This document shows positions 1 through 51,419 of a stretch of 64,000 nucleotides of DNA, piece after piece (the stretch's first letter is position 1; each line of letters begins with the position of its first letter). The notes beneath the pieces were generated by a model. That model was not told the DNA's origin and searched no databases. It saw only the letters and a list, made by a program, of their open reading frames with translations. The translations under genes were made by a program, and so were the position numbers. Origin of the DNA: Euglena gracilis (lineage: Eukaryota; Euglenida; Euglenophyceae; Euglenales); NCBI GenBank assembly GCA_039621445.1, contig CP154956.1, positions 50,703,302 to 50,767,301 on the forward strand, given 5' to 3'.

Positions 1-716
1 TAAGGTTTCTCTTACCCCTCCTGAATAGAAGCACAATTGTTTGCGCGCTTTGATTTGCACATTCTGTGTTGACTTCATTTACATTTGATTTATAACATAA
101 TTTTTTCAAATTGTTATTGAAGCGTTATTACGCTTCCTTTTAGTATTCTGTAAATTTTCTATACTTTTGACTGCGAATGAGTAGGTCCTGCTTTTGTGTT
201 GTGCATTTCAGTGACTTGTGCTGGATTTTGAAGCGGAACGTCACTGTTTCCGCTTCATGTTTTTTTTGTGTTTATTTTTTCCCCCTTTTCAGGGGGATTC
301 GCCGCCAACCTCCTGTGCCGGCAGCCGTCACCAGGTGTGTTTTTCAACTTTCTTGCTTTATTCAAAAAATATGGAGGGTTTTCGTTACTTTCCACTTATT
401 TTTAAAATTTTCATGCCCTTTTGGCTTGTTTTTGGACTTTCTAAAAGTTCGTTACTGCAAGCCAAACGCCCAGTCAGAAATGGCCTAAATTGGAACCTCT
501 CCTAAAACTGTCAAAAAAAACCTGCCTTTTTTGGAAGCGTTTTTACGCTTCCTTTTTCGTTTCCAGGTGCTTAAATTTTGTGGGCAGTTTATGCCTCCTA
601 AGCCAGGGTGTGATACCCCAAATGGCATTACCGGGGATTTTCTGTTTGGGCAAACATAAACTTTTTTTAACTCAGAACAACTACAGAATACATAGTTTGA
701 CTCAATTTCAGGAATG
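1..716. other. No gene recognised
   Basis: AT-richer sequence downstream of the RIIa gene. GAAGCG/CGCTTC hairpins occur at about 119-137, 229-255 and 532-551. Plus-strand ORFs here have no codon bias. Confidence 0.6.
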
Positions 717-1407
717 TCACGCTTTCTTCATTTGACTGTTCTGTTGTTGATTTAATTCCGCGGTCCCAATGACTTTGGACGATTTTGCCACAGGGACGGG
801 CCATACCGCAGCCAGGAATCGCTGGGCAGCGCCCACTGGGTCTGCTGGACGGGTGTCACAGAGGTGGGTGAGCAGCTGCTGGAGCAGCGTGGGTACCCTA
901 GGAGAGCGATGGGGTGCTCCAGTGAGGGGGGTGGGGGGTCCCACCCACACCCCCCACCTCCAGGGGGGGGATGTGTGGGTCGGACCCCCCCTTATGTTCA
1001 AACAAAAAGTCCAAAATCAAGATTTCGGACACTTCCCCGCAAAAAAACCACCATTAATATGTGACAAAACTTCACTTCCCCAGCGCGACGCGCCAGGGAA
1101 ACCGTTTTCGGTTCGGGGGGGACCTGACTGCCCGGCCTTGGAGGGAGAGGGGGGGGCTGGACTGCCCCCCCCACAAAACCAACGCTCACTTAGTACCCTG
1201 CCCCCCGCCCCCCCCAGCAGGGTTGGCTCTTGGCGCCTCTGGGGGGCCCCCTCCCCAGGGGTGAGCCACGCCGCGGCCAACCGACATTGTCCTGCCCCAC
1301 AGTGCTGTGGCGAGGGGGGGGGCACACCGGTGGGCCTCCAGGTACGCCGGGGCGTCGGGTGCTGCGGGCGGCGGCGGCGAGGCCCCCCCGGAGGACGGGG
1401 CCGCCAT
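717..1407 (-). CDS. Small RIIa / Dpy-30-type docking-domain protein, 2 exons
   Basis: Exon 1 is 1407-1328 (MAAPSSGGASPPPPAAPDAP then AYLEAHR), donor GTGTGC at 1327. Exon 2 is 897-717, acceptor CCTAG, starting VPTLLQQLLTHLC. The join is in phase and gives 86 residues with a stop at 717. The stretch AYLEAHRVPTLLQQLLTHLC followed by RPADPVGAAQRFLAAVW matches the RIIa/Dpy-30 dimerisation-docking helices: Tyr-Leu, a HR-V/I-P turn, an amphipathic LL..L..L helix, a P-x-DP turn, then A..FL. In known families this two-helix bundle anchors proteins such as PKA regulatory subunits, radial-spoke proteins and Dpy-30. The N-terminus is a short Ala/Pro-rich leader. The last 25 residues (after FLAAV) have weaker codon bias, and a GTATGG at that point could be a further donor, so the C-terminus is tentative. 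No partner can be inferred. Confidence 0.6.
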
Positions 1408-2238
1408 CACAGCCCCCCTGCGAGACCTGCGGCCTGGGGCTGGGCAGGCAGGCCCTCCCTGGCGCTCTTTGAACCCTTTGTTTGCGTGGGGGGGTGGGGG
1501 TGGGTGGGGGGGGGTGGTCGGGTTCCCAGAAAGGTGCAGCGCCATGCTCTCATGTGTGACGGCGGGATGGCCTGCCGGGCTTCCCCGACAAGCAGCCATC
1601 GACGGCACCGTTGGGGTGTGTGGTCCAGGCGGGATGGATCTCGCAGGAGGCGTTGTTGCTCGTTAGAAGCGCGAAACGGAATGTTCCCCCATTCCTCGCT
1701 GAACAGGAGAATGTGTACGTGTGTGTATGAGTGTGAGAATGTGCATTCGAACGTGTATGCGAATACGTTCAATCGCGCAAATTATTTTGTGTGAAACTGC
1801 CAGAAGGGCCTGGGAACAACAAATTTCCCCACGTTGTGCATGCACCGTGGGGGTAATTCGTTCCAAGAGGTGGCTCACGAGCACACTGGAACTTTGTTGA
1901 GGAGTGCCTGAAAAACACTAGAGAATAACAGAATATCAAGGTTCGGACCGAGCATTCCAGTAGTTCTCAGAGCATGTGACGGTACACAAAACACTGTTGG
2001 AAAGTATCAAGGACAAGAGTCAAGCAATACACGCGGATAGTGGGCAATAAACATCGGTAGTCTGTGGTGGGGTACATACACGGTGACAGGAGAGGCAACA
2101 TAGCCGCAGAACATATTGGGCGTTGAGGCATACAACGAAGACGGGGTTCACATATTGTCACACGAAAATGACGAAGTGCAGGGCACGGTAAGAAACGGTG
2201 ATGGGCAGGGTTGGTGATCTGCAACCGCCACCGGGGGC
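1408..2238. other. Intergenic region between the coiled-coil gene end and the RIIa gene
   Basis: Contains the presumed promoter of the RIIa gene and the 3' flank of the coiled-coil gene. G-runs at 1487-1520. A coding-like minus ORF near 1560-1680 has no supporting splice sites. Confidence 0.5.
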
Positions 2239-15972
<13,734 letters not shown>

Positions 15973-16218
15973 CTGCCCATAGATTCACTTGGCCTTCACC
16001 GCGCACTTTTTTCAAAAACCCACCCACACACAACCCGGGGGGCTAATCCACCCACCCGACCACCCAAAACCCACCCAAAATTGGCCGAAAACCCTTGAAA
16101 AATATTCTCCGCCCAGACGGGACTGACACATGGCGCACATCCAGGGGGTGGGGGTCCAGCGGCTCCAACCCACCCACCCACTCTCGAACCCTCCCGGGGG
16201 GATGGGGTCACGCAGGTG

Positions 16219-41979
<25,761 letters not shown>

Positions 41980-44900
41980 CTAGGAGGGGGACGGTTTGGC
42001 GAAGAGGTCCACGTGGGAGGCGGTCCAGGGGAGGGCCCCCTCCGCCGCCAGGCGGTCCGCCAGGGCCGGGGTCCAGGGGAGGGCCGCGTCCGTGACGTCC
42101 ACCCGCCGCTCCGCCTTCTCCCGCAGCGTCTCCGCGACGCCCACCACGACGCTGCCCGCCACGAGGCACACCATGGCGGCGGTCGCGGGGCAGGCGGGCC
42201 CCGCTGGCGGACGGGGGGGGGCGAGGGGGGAGTGGGGTTGGGCCGGGCGCTGGGGTGCCCGGGGTTAACGTGTGGTGAGTGGCAGGCGACTGGGGGGCCA
42301 GCTGTGCCAGACGGGCACCGCCAAATGAGTGTTGGGCCAAATAGCGGGCCTCATTTTCCAGGAACGCTCAAACTGCTGAATTCTGGATGTTGGAAGGGTC
42401 CTCGCGGCGCAAACAGCACGTGTTTGCGCTTGGGAAGCCGACCGGGCTTCCTCCCAGGCGGGGGCCTGGGTGTGAAAGAGCTCGGTGCCTGGTGCTCTGC
42501 CGCGGCCACGATGGCGACGCTGCACAGGGGCTCGACGGTGGGAGGGGCTGGGGGGGGGGGGCCGATCGACAAAGACCCGTCGGAAAGGGGGGGGGGGGCG
42601 GAGCGGCCGGCACGGGAACACTGTTTGGCGGTTTTCTGGGCGAATTGGGCCAAGAACTTGCCCCCGAACAGAAACACACATTCGGCAATGTGTTTGTTCC
42701 CCCGCGGCACACAATGGGGGCATGGGGCTCAAAACACCCGGGGGCAGACACAGACACTAATGACCAAATCCAAACCCTTGGGGGTCCAATCCCTGCCAGT
42801 CCAGTGCAATCGCGACGGCCAGCACCAGCGGGGGCAGGTCCTTGGCACTGGCCGTGAGGCCCGTCAGGCCCCACGTGTACGCCACCGCCAGGGACAGCGA
42901 CACGGTCCAGGCCGCCCCCGTGCCACCGAGCAGGGGAGGTCTGCTGCACTGCAGAGAGATTTTTTTCCGCTTTTTTGTGATCTTGTTTTGGATTTTTGGA
43001 AAATCGTCCAATTTGGGCCAGTGGTGCACTTTCCAACTTTATTCATTTGCAAATGATGTGGGTTGATTATCTGGTGCACTACGTTGTTTCAGTTTTGGCA
43101 CACTTGCATGCTGCCCAGCCAAAGGTGCCAAACACACACACACACACACAAAAGAAGAAACCGGCAACACAAGACAATTTCTGTGGCAGAATCTCACAGC
43201 AAACGTTTGTTGGAAAAAGTTTCATCCGATACGAAAGAATACACATCTCCCGAAATGACACCAGGCTGCGACGTGTCTATGGTCGCAAACTAAATTCTTT
43301 ATTTTCAACAATCCGGTTTACAGTCCAGTGGCACAGATGCAACGGCATATATCCTCCATGATGTCATCTTTCCACCACGCTTCCAAATTTGCTGTGCCTC
43401 ACAGAATCTGCATAGGGCACGATTCTTTTAAGAGCAAATAAAAAGAATATATCGGAGTAAATGAAATGAATGAAGATCGGGGTTAATGAAATTCTGTGCT
43501 GGCCCTGCTAAAAATTCAACTTCAGAAGAAAAATTATTTCCAAAACAACTTTCATCCGCGATTTTTCGTGATTTTTGTGCTTCATTGTGGCATGGAACAG
43601 GGGAAGTCCCAGGGCACTCTGGCAAACGCGTTGCTGGAGCACAACTGGAAATGAGTGTGTGTTGCTCGAAAAATCCTCGAGTCCGCAGGCAAACATCAGC
43701 CAGAGCCTTAAGACACGGTTTCCAACGTTTGAAGCCATACTGGTGGGGGGATGTTCGCTGAGCTTTTACGGCACTGAAGCTGGCAGGACGTAGGAATCCG
43801 CCATGAAGCCAAAGACGGACTCGGGCCCGGAGGCAAGGGTGGTGCCTTCCCAGCAGAAGGTGGAAAGGCCGGCCAGGAGGGCCCCGATGCCAAAGGTGAT
43901 GGACATCAGCGCCGTGAAGGGCAACTCCGCACTGTTGAAAACAACAGAGGACGGCGCTAGTCGCAAAACCAACTTGCACGCACATGGACGGATGCAAACC
44001 AGGCTTGGGCGGTGCTAATTGTCCACCTGTTGTTTGTTTGAATTTTTCGACGCTTTTTTGGTAACTTCCAGATCCCCTGAAAAGGGCTGAAAATTCTGGG
44101 AGATGGGTTTCATACCAATTCCTTTCCAACCAGCCACCCACCAACCCAGCCATGGTGCTCCCCCAGGGGGCACATGGGTGCCCAGTTTTGGATTGTTCTG
44201 TGTTGTCACTTTGGAGTAAAAAAATTGAGCCATACATTGGAGTAAAAACCTTCGGGGTTCAACGTATGGGGGATGGGTTGGGCAGGAAAATTCCGCCACC
44301 CACCCATCCACCGCCTCCCTGGGGTCACCGACGCAACGAAAACATGTGCGAAGCCTGAGCCACATGAAATCCCCAGCGCACACCTCAGCACCTCCGCCGC
44401 AGCCACGTACATGGTGAAGAACGTGCTGGCCCCCAGCCCGTCCAGTGTGCCTCGGACGGACTGCAGGCGGTCTGACAGCAACATGCCGGCCGTGCCGACC
44501 GCCGCCAGGCCCTGCCAGGCTTTGGCAGCAGGCTGGCGGTAAGCGGTGCAGTGCCACTGAGAGGTCGGCAGCGTGCTGCTACGCCACAGACAAAGAAACA
44601 CACGAGTATTTTTTTTGTCGGAAGCTGATACCACGGCGAATGCGGCACAATCCCAGGACGGGTTATGTGGGACTCACCGTTGGAGCCTATATGCAAGGGA
44701 GGTTGACCTCATGGCAGAAGCTGCCGCCCATCTACGGTGATTCATTCCCGGTTCCTGAGGCACTGATCCAACCCCGAGCTCCCGCGTGAACGCCATCCGG
44801 GGGGCGGGGAGCGGAAATCATTCTCAGTGTTGCGGGGGGCCTCTCGTGGCAAAGCCTGGGTCCAGCCCCGTCCAGTTCCACTTCCCGATGGCCTCCCGCC

Positions 44901-45752
44901 GCCAGGGCCGGGCCAGGTCTGCCCCCGGGGAGAGGGACCCCCACCGCTGGTCGGCCGGCCCGCGCCCTGGGCCCCGGCTGAGCTGCCACAGCAGGAGCAG
45001 GAACGGGTTCAGGGCGGACATGCCGGCGGCGAGGGCGAACGTGGCGCAGTGGGCGACGGACAGGCCGTAGCACGTGAAGCCGGCGAGGGTGGTGACGGCC
45101 AGGGTGGCCGCGGCAAGGGCTGCCGGGCAATCCACCGCGGCCGTGTTTGTGCAATATATATAATTTGTTCGTCTGGGCGTATTTTTTTTTTTACATTTTG
45201 AGACTGAGGTTCCTGCTATGAGTCTGGGTCTCTGTCTGTGCTGTTTGTGTGTGTGTGTGTGTGTGTGTGCCCGGCCAGAGGTTTTTTAAGGACTTGGGAG
45301 GAGGGGGGTCCGGACCCACCCACGACCCACTGTTGGGGTCCAAAAATTTCGGCACTTCGTGCCGAAAATAGAGGAAAACTCCGCCCTGGCGGGGAACCCA
45401 CTCGGTCCGACCCCCTTCTGTTTTACAACTGGTGGCGGTGCCTTGTGCCATGGCATACCTGCCCACAGCAGGCACCCCCCCCCCCCGGGGGGGGGTCGGG
45501 TTCGGACACCCGTGCCTGCTGGTCAAGCCACTTTCCCCATGATGATGGTCATTTGGGGGGTGCTGTAGCACTGCACACCCCAAACTCCGACCCTCCCCCA
45601 CTGCCTGCCCATAGCATCCAGCCCCCCCCCCCCTATGGGGTGCGCACTTCCTTAAAAGAAGCCTGGTCCGCCCATCACCCCGGGGGGAGGGGCTCAGCCC
45701 ACCACCCCTCCCCTCCCCTCCAGGTCATCAACCTTAAAAAAACATCTGGCCC

Positions 45753-45790
<38 letters not shown>

Positions 45791-48700
45791 ATGTGTGTGC
45801 GTGTGCGTGTGCGTGTGTGTGCGCGCGCGCGTTTGCACGCCTCTGCGGTTGTGCGCACGAGTGTGTTTGCCCGCGGGCAGCTGACAAGCATTATTACTTT
45901 AACTTTAACTTTAACCTTTAAATGCTCCTTTTGTCTTTGCACAACTCAAACACCATTGGAGTACCCTGGAAAACGTCTTAAAATGCCTTACATTTTTGAA
46001 AAAAAAACCCTCAAAAATAATGCTTGGCAGCTGAGTAGGCTGGGGAGTGAATGGGTGTTGAGATTGAGGATTTGGACATGGTTGCAGTGGGCGGCATATT
46101 GAAATCTTTGCCGAGAGGAGAAGACTGGCCACGACTTGACGCGGAGCAGCCGCCGGCGGTGGTCGGGCCGCAGCTGCCCGCGCAGCACAGTGGTGAGGAA
46201 GGTGAGGGCGAAGGGGCAGAAGCCAAAGCTGTAGCGCCAGAACGCGATGCGAAGCGGGCGCACTTTGAGGGCCTCCGGAAAGAACACGAGGATGGGCCCC
46301 GGGGTCAGGGGCCTGTGTGCACCATGTGCGTGCGTGTGTGTGTGTGTGTGTGTGTGTGCGTGTGTGTGCGTGTGTGTGTGTGTGTGTGTGCGTGTGTGCG
46401 TGTGTGCGTGAATGAGTGGGTTCGTACATGTGCACACAAAAAATGTGGGTGAAGTAAATTGCCTCGGGGACAAATTCAAGGGTCATCCGTGAGGACAAAA
46501 TATCTGTGATTGTCTGCCTTCAGCCCTCATAGAACAAAAACATGATGCAGCTCCCGAGATCCGATTCACAACACAGGCAAACCAGTGGTGCTGGAGTGGT
46601 GGTAGCGGGTCTGGAACATGGGCAGGCACACACAAAGCCCTGGCTGTGGAGGACCATGCAATTAGCCCCGTGAGGAGGAGGCACCGGCGCAGTGCCCACT
46701 CCTTGCGCAACACCAGTTCCCCAACAACCCAGGGGTGTTAAACCACAGCTCAACACAAGCAACACCAAACCATGAAAACTGTAAACCACAACTCAACACA
46801 AACAACACCAAGGCATGCAAACTGTAATGCCAATAGGGTGAAATGAAAAAAAGATGTCCTCTTCGTGTTCGCCACGAAGACCACATAGTCAGCGAAAAGC
46901 AAAAGAATTGTAATTTGGTGTGCCTGCACCAATATCTCCGACGTTTGGCTGCTCAAATTGAGCGTTGGCGCCAAAAAAAATCAAAGGAGGTTGCCCTACC
47001 ACGCACGGATGGGCTCAGCATACCGCACCTGGGCGAAGCGCACCGCAACAAGAATGTCACAAATCTCTCCAACAACACCACTCCGGCTGAGATCAGCTCC
47101 AACCCTCGATCTCCTTGGGTGGCAGCGTTTTTCATTATCCCAATTTGGGGTGGAGCGCCACGAGGTCCGCCACAACCACCAAAATCAGTTGGGAAATAGC
47201 CCCCCTTTGTCCAAGGCGCGGCAATGTTCGAGGAAAATGTTTTTGACCCAGGGGGGTGCCAACTGCACTTCAATAAAAAGAACCTCAGATTGTGTCCTGG
47301 AAAAATGCTGTTAACAATGCGGTGTGTATCAACAGTATGGTGTGTCTTGGAAGGGGGGGGGGCAGCAGCACGGGGGGGGGGTGCGCACCGCCAACATGAT
47401 GCGGTCCTCCTCCCGGCCGGGGGCGATCTCCAGCCGCAGGGAGGCGAGGCCCGGGCTGGGCTGCAGCAGCCGGCTGGCAACGGACGGCGGCTTGAGTGGG
47501 AACGCTGGGCTGCTCACCATCACTGCCAGGCTGCATTTGGCCAACCCTGCGGATGGGCGTGCCTGAAGTGCCTGCCCCAGGAGACACTATCGACCCCAAG
47601 CCCCCCCCCCTGTTCGTACGCCTGCTGGGCCGCGGACAGAAATTACCCCCAAAATAGTAGTTGTTCTCCGAGCTTCTGGCACACTCAGCACCAGAAGTCG
47701 AGCGCTCAGACACGTTTAGCCATGCCCCCCCGGTGCGTTGGAGTGCTGGCCCCGGCAGGCACAACCCCCCAGAGCGCTTGAAAATTCAGCCTGACCACCA
47801 CCTGTGGGCCGAGTGGGCCACCGCCACCGCTGGACAGGGCCGGCTGGGAGGGGGAGGTTCAACGGCAGCCCAACTAACTCGGGGCAAACCAACACACACA
47901 TGGAACGTGTGCAGCGGTGGCCGGGGCTGCCGGGGGCACTGCCGACCATCTCCTCGGAGTGGGTGCTGACCCGGCTGCCGACGGAGAGCCCCCCGAAGGG
48001 CGACGGCACGATGTAGGAGGAGGGCCGGCCGAAGGCTGTGGGCGGGGGAGGAATGAATGATTCCGCACGGCGGCAAGGCCATGCCGCGCACGATTGACTG
48101 ATCCCCGGGGGGTCAATCAACTTGTGAGTGCCAGGTTGGGCGGAGCCTTTCGCACAATCAAATCTGACATGTGGACGAAATGATTCGGCAAATTACAGCG
48201 CTGCGTCTCCCTCCCAATCGGACTACCAGGACCACTCAAACCTTCAGCTCCCGAAAGCGTTGATCATTCCAAAGGTCTTTTGTTTTCTCATTGTTGACGC
48301 CGGGGGGGAGAGATGGGTCTCATACCTATTCCTTTCCAATTGACGCCCTTTTTTTCACCATCCACTTGTGGGGAAATGAGGGGGCTTCAACAATGTGGAA
48401 CAGATTTTTTTTTTAGGTCCAGGGGGTCCGGACCTACCCACCCACCCAACCTTTGGGTGTAGAAGGGTGGGGGGCTCTCCCCCCTCACACCATCACTTAA
48501 AAAATCTGGTGTGGAAATATATTTGAAGCCCTCCATCCAATGGAGGGGGGCACACCAGTGCTTTGGGAGCGGGGGAAGAAGTCGCCGGGGGACCGGCTGA
48601 GGCTGCGGGCCAGCTCCGTCTCCGACACGTTCAGCTTCATCGAGACGGCGCGCATGTCGAGGTGGACCACCCCGCGGCCCGGGGACGGCGGCGCCTCGAA

Positions 48701-50524
48701 CAGCACAGTGCTGGGCCGGGGCCAGGGGCACGGTGGTGGGGGGGGGGGCGGACGGCAACCGGTTCAGGGGGGTACACATTAAGTGAATGTCTGCTGGAGA
48801 CGGCCCACCCCTCAGCATGGTCATATGTTGGATCCCAAGTTTGAGTGCTTTTAATGTGAAGACGTGTGCCAGGCCGCGGGGGAGCCGTTCCGCCTTCATT
48901 TGCCACCTGCCTCCCTCCCCCATTCCTGCCAGCGTCGATCTGTCTGAGCGCAGGTACTGCGCAGGGATTTGGTGCCCATCCGCAGTTGGAGGGGTCAATT
49001 TCTTATCCGTAATCATCCGTAGTAGCAAAAAAGCCTGTGCTGACAGGGAATATCTATCCAGATATGGCTGTAACCAACGGGAACTGAGAGTCTGATCAGT
49101 ATCGCCTCAGCCTAAACGAGGAAAATGCCACAAGAATGACAGATAAAAGGCAGCTAAAAGCAGCCAGAAGCAGCCAGAGGTTGCCAAAAATGGTCAAGAG
49201 TAGCCAAAAACGGCCAGAAACAGGCAGAAAAGTCGCCAAAAATCGAATAAAAAAAGGCCAACAGAGGCCTAAAAGTTTGTCAAAGGTGCCAAAAAGTAGT
49301 CAGAAGCAGTCGAAAGTACCCAAGATAGCCAGAAGCAAAAAGCATCCAAAACTGGCCAAAAGTGGCCTCAAATTGGCAAAAAATGCTTTAATAGCCGAAA
49401 ATGATCAAAGGCAGTTGAGCATCATGACTTACGAGCTCATGAGCTCATGAGCTGACCTCACTCATCAAAAATTTGGCTAATACGTAATAATCCGTAGTTA
49501 TCCGTAGTTATTCATATTTCAAGCGTTTGGCTAATTCGAACTGTCACCCCGGCCAATGGCCAATAAGCCTGACCCCCCCCCCCCTAATTGGCTAATGGAC
49601 CGTCCAACGGGACCCCCAATTAGCCAATTAGGGGGGGGGCAAATAGGGGGGGTGAGGGTAGGGGGGGGGGACAATTAGGGGGGGGGTTACCCCTAACCCC
49701 GCCCCCTAATTGGCCCCCTGGACCCCGTCCTTCATAGTCGCGAACCCCCGTAAACACCCGAATAAAGGCGTTTTCCCTTGAAATGAGTAACCCCCCCCCC
49801 CCTAATTGGCCACCTGGGCTCTGGCCAATTGGGGGGGGGGCAAATAGGGGGGGTCACGTTATTGGGGGAGCACACGGCTGGCCGACGGCGTGACGGAAGC
49901 CGGGTCAGGTTGTCTATCTCATATGGGTAGCAAATGCCTAATTTGGTGTGAAATTGCTAATTTTGAGGAGGAAATTCCTAATTTCATGTGTAAATTCCCA
50001 ATTTTGAGTGGTCCTAATTTCATGTGTAAATTCCTAATTTTGAGTGGCAAATGCCTAATTTTGGGTGTAAAATCCCATTTTCATGTGGAAAATGCGCAAT
50101 TTTGGCTGGCATGAGTGGTAAATACGTATTTCGGGGTGAAAATTGCTTAATTTCAGCACCTAATGCCTAAATTTGGTCGAAATTATCCGTTATTATCCGT
50201 AATTGGGGGTTTGGGGCTTATCCAGAATTATCTGTAGCTATTTGTGCCTATCCGTTTCAGGATAACCACAAATCTGCACTGCGGTATTTTAATTGTGGGT
50301 CACAAAGAGAGGGAGAGAGATTGATAGATTGACAGATTGAGAGGAGAGATTTTGAGTGGGGTGGGGTGGGGTGAGTGGCCGTGCAATCCTTTGCCACGGA
50401 CAGTGGCCGCCGGCGGGGCCCTGGGCGGCGCGGCACGTCCACGTTGGGGCTGTGCGGCTGGCAGGCCCCGTAGTCCGCCCGCCCCCCGGCGGCGAGGGCG
50501 GTGTGCATCGGAGGCGGCCGCCGC
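41980..50524 (-). CDS. Polytopic membrane protein of unknown family, about 10 exons
   Basis: Candidate exons (minus): 50524-50402 (possible start ATG at 50508), 48710-48556, 48035-47911, 47546-47396, 46312 to about 46150, 45119 to about 44856, 44532 (or 44519)-44384, 43931-43821, 42943 to about 42850 (or 42776), 42203-41980 with stop. The first four encode a soluble N-terminal region (VLFEAPPSPGRGVVHLDMRA, SYIVPSPFGGLSVGSRV, LASLRLEIAPGREEDRIM). The rest encode about seven hydrophobic segments: FWRYSFGFCPFALTFLTTVL, ALAAATLAVTTLAGFTCYGL, FALAAGMSALNPFLLLLW, FFTMYVAAAEVL, ALMSITFGIGALLAGLSTFC, AWTVSLSLAVAYTWGLTGL and AMVCLVAGSVVVGVAETL. It ends VDLFAKPSPS*. Phases match at 50402/48710, 48556/48035, 47396/46312, 44384/43931 and 43821/42943; the junctions from 46.1 to 44.5 kb and 42.9 to 42.2 kb are unresolved. 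I do not recognise the family. A signal peptide exon further upstream may be missing. Confidence 0.55.
46320..46424. repeat. (TG)n microsatellite beside a splice acceptor
   Basis: On the minus strand this is a CA/CG tract leading to GCACACAG, the acceptor of the polytopic-protein exon at 46312. Related TG tracts lie at 45755-45830 and 45247-45270. Confidence 0.85.
49130..50230. repeat. AT-rich intron with short degenerate repeats
   Basis: 49130-49410 is built of AAAxxxGCCAAAAxTGGC-like words, 49540-49860 of CCCCCCCTAATTGGC words in both orientations, and 49900-50150 of roughly 20-45-bp CCTAATTTTGAGTGG words. It lies in the large first intron of the polytopic-protein model. No exon seen. Confidence 0.7.
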
Positions 50525-51419
50525 CTGAGAGGCGGGGAGGGGGGGGTGGGAGGACCTCTCCGCCTCAGCCAACACATGGAGCCACCCCTGAGTGATGCAC
50601 TGCGTTGGGGACGGCGGGCGGGAAAAGGAATGCAGTGCCGACATCCATGGATTTCCTTGTGCGGCGCCGCCAATCCAAGTGGAATTTAGCAGCAGAATAT
50701 GACTTTTTTGTATTTTCGACGATGAATGAAACATTCAAAGATGACCGGAGCCTCACCCAAACTGTGCACTACTTTTGAACATTATCTGGGAAGACATTGA
50801 ATCTTAAATTTGTTGAAAATAAAATATTTTATGAGTTTTTGTGTTTTGAGGACAGAAACATGGGGTAAAAAAAGCCTTTTAAGTTCAACCAAAACCTCCT
50901 CAAATTGAAAAAAAAAATTCGTCGTAGACTTTGCGAGAAGAGAGATAGATGGGGAAATCCCGCACGTCCGCTTTGCAATCCAATCAGTCAATACAGGGGG
51001 AAGGAGATATTTTTGAAGGTCCAAATTTTTTTCAATTTTTATTCCAGTGAATTCTGGTTTATATCGGTTTATTCCGGTTTTGTTTTTCAGAATTTATTGC
51101 AATTGTTCCGGTTAATTTTTGCTGGTGGGACGTAGAAAATTTTCATATCCGCCAGGGTTTGTTTTTATTATTATTATTTTGCAACACTGGTGGATGTTTT
51201 AATTGTCATTCACATTTTGTTTCACCAAAATTCAAAAGAATGTTTTTTTTTGCAGTATTGGGAACATACCGAATTCAAACAATAGAAATTGTTGACAAGA
51301 ATTGCAATAACAGAAACTTGATGAAAAAAAATTGATTTCAGGGAAATACAAGTCCATATGTGGAAGTTTCTAAATCGAAGTTATATCCCAGCAGAACATC
51401 CATTATGTGCAGCTCCCAT

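Noticed and set aside
769-1794. 341-residue plus ORF
   Set aside because: It lies antisense to the RIIa gene with no codon bias of its own beyond the mirror of the minus-strand exons.
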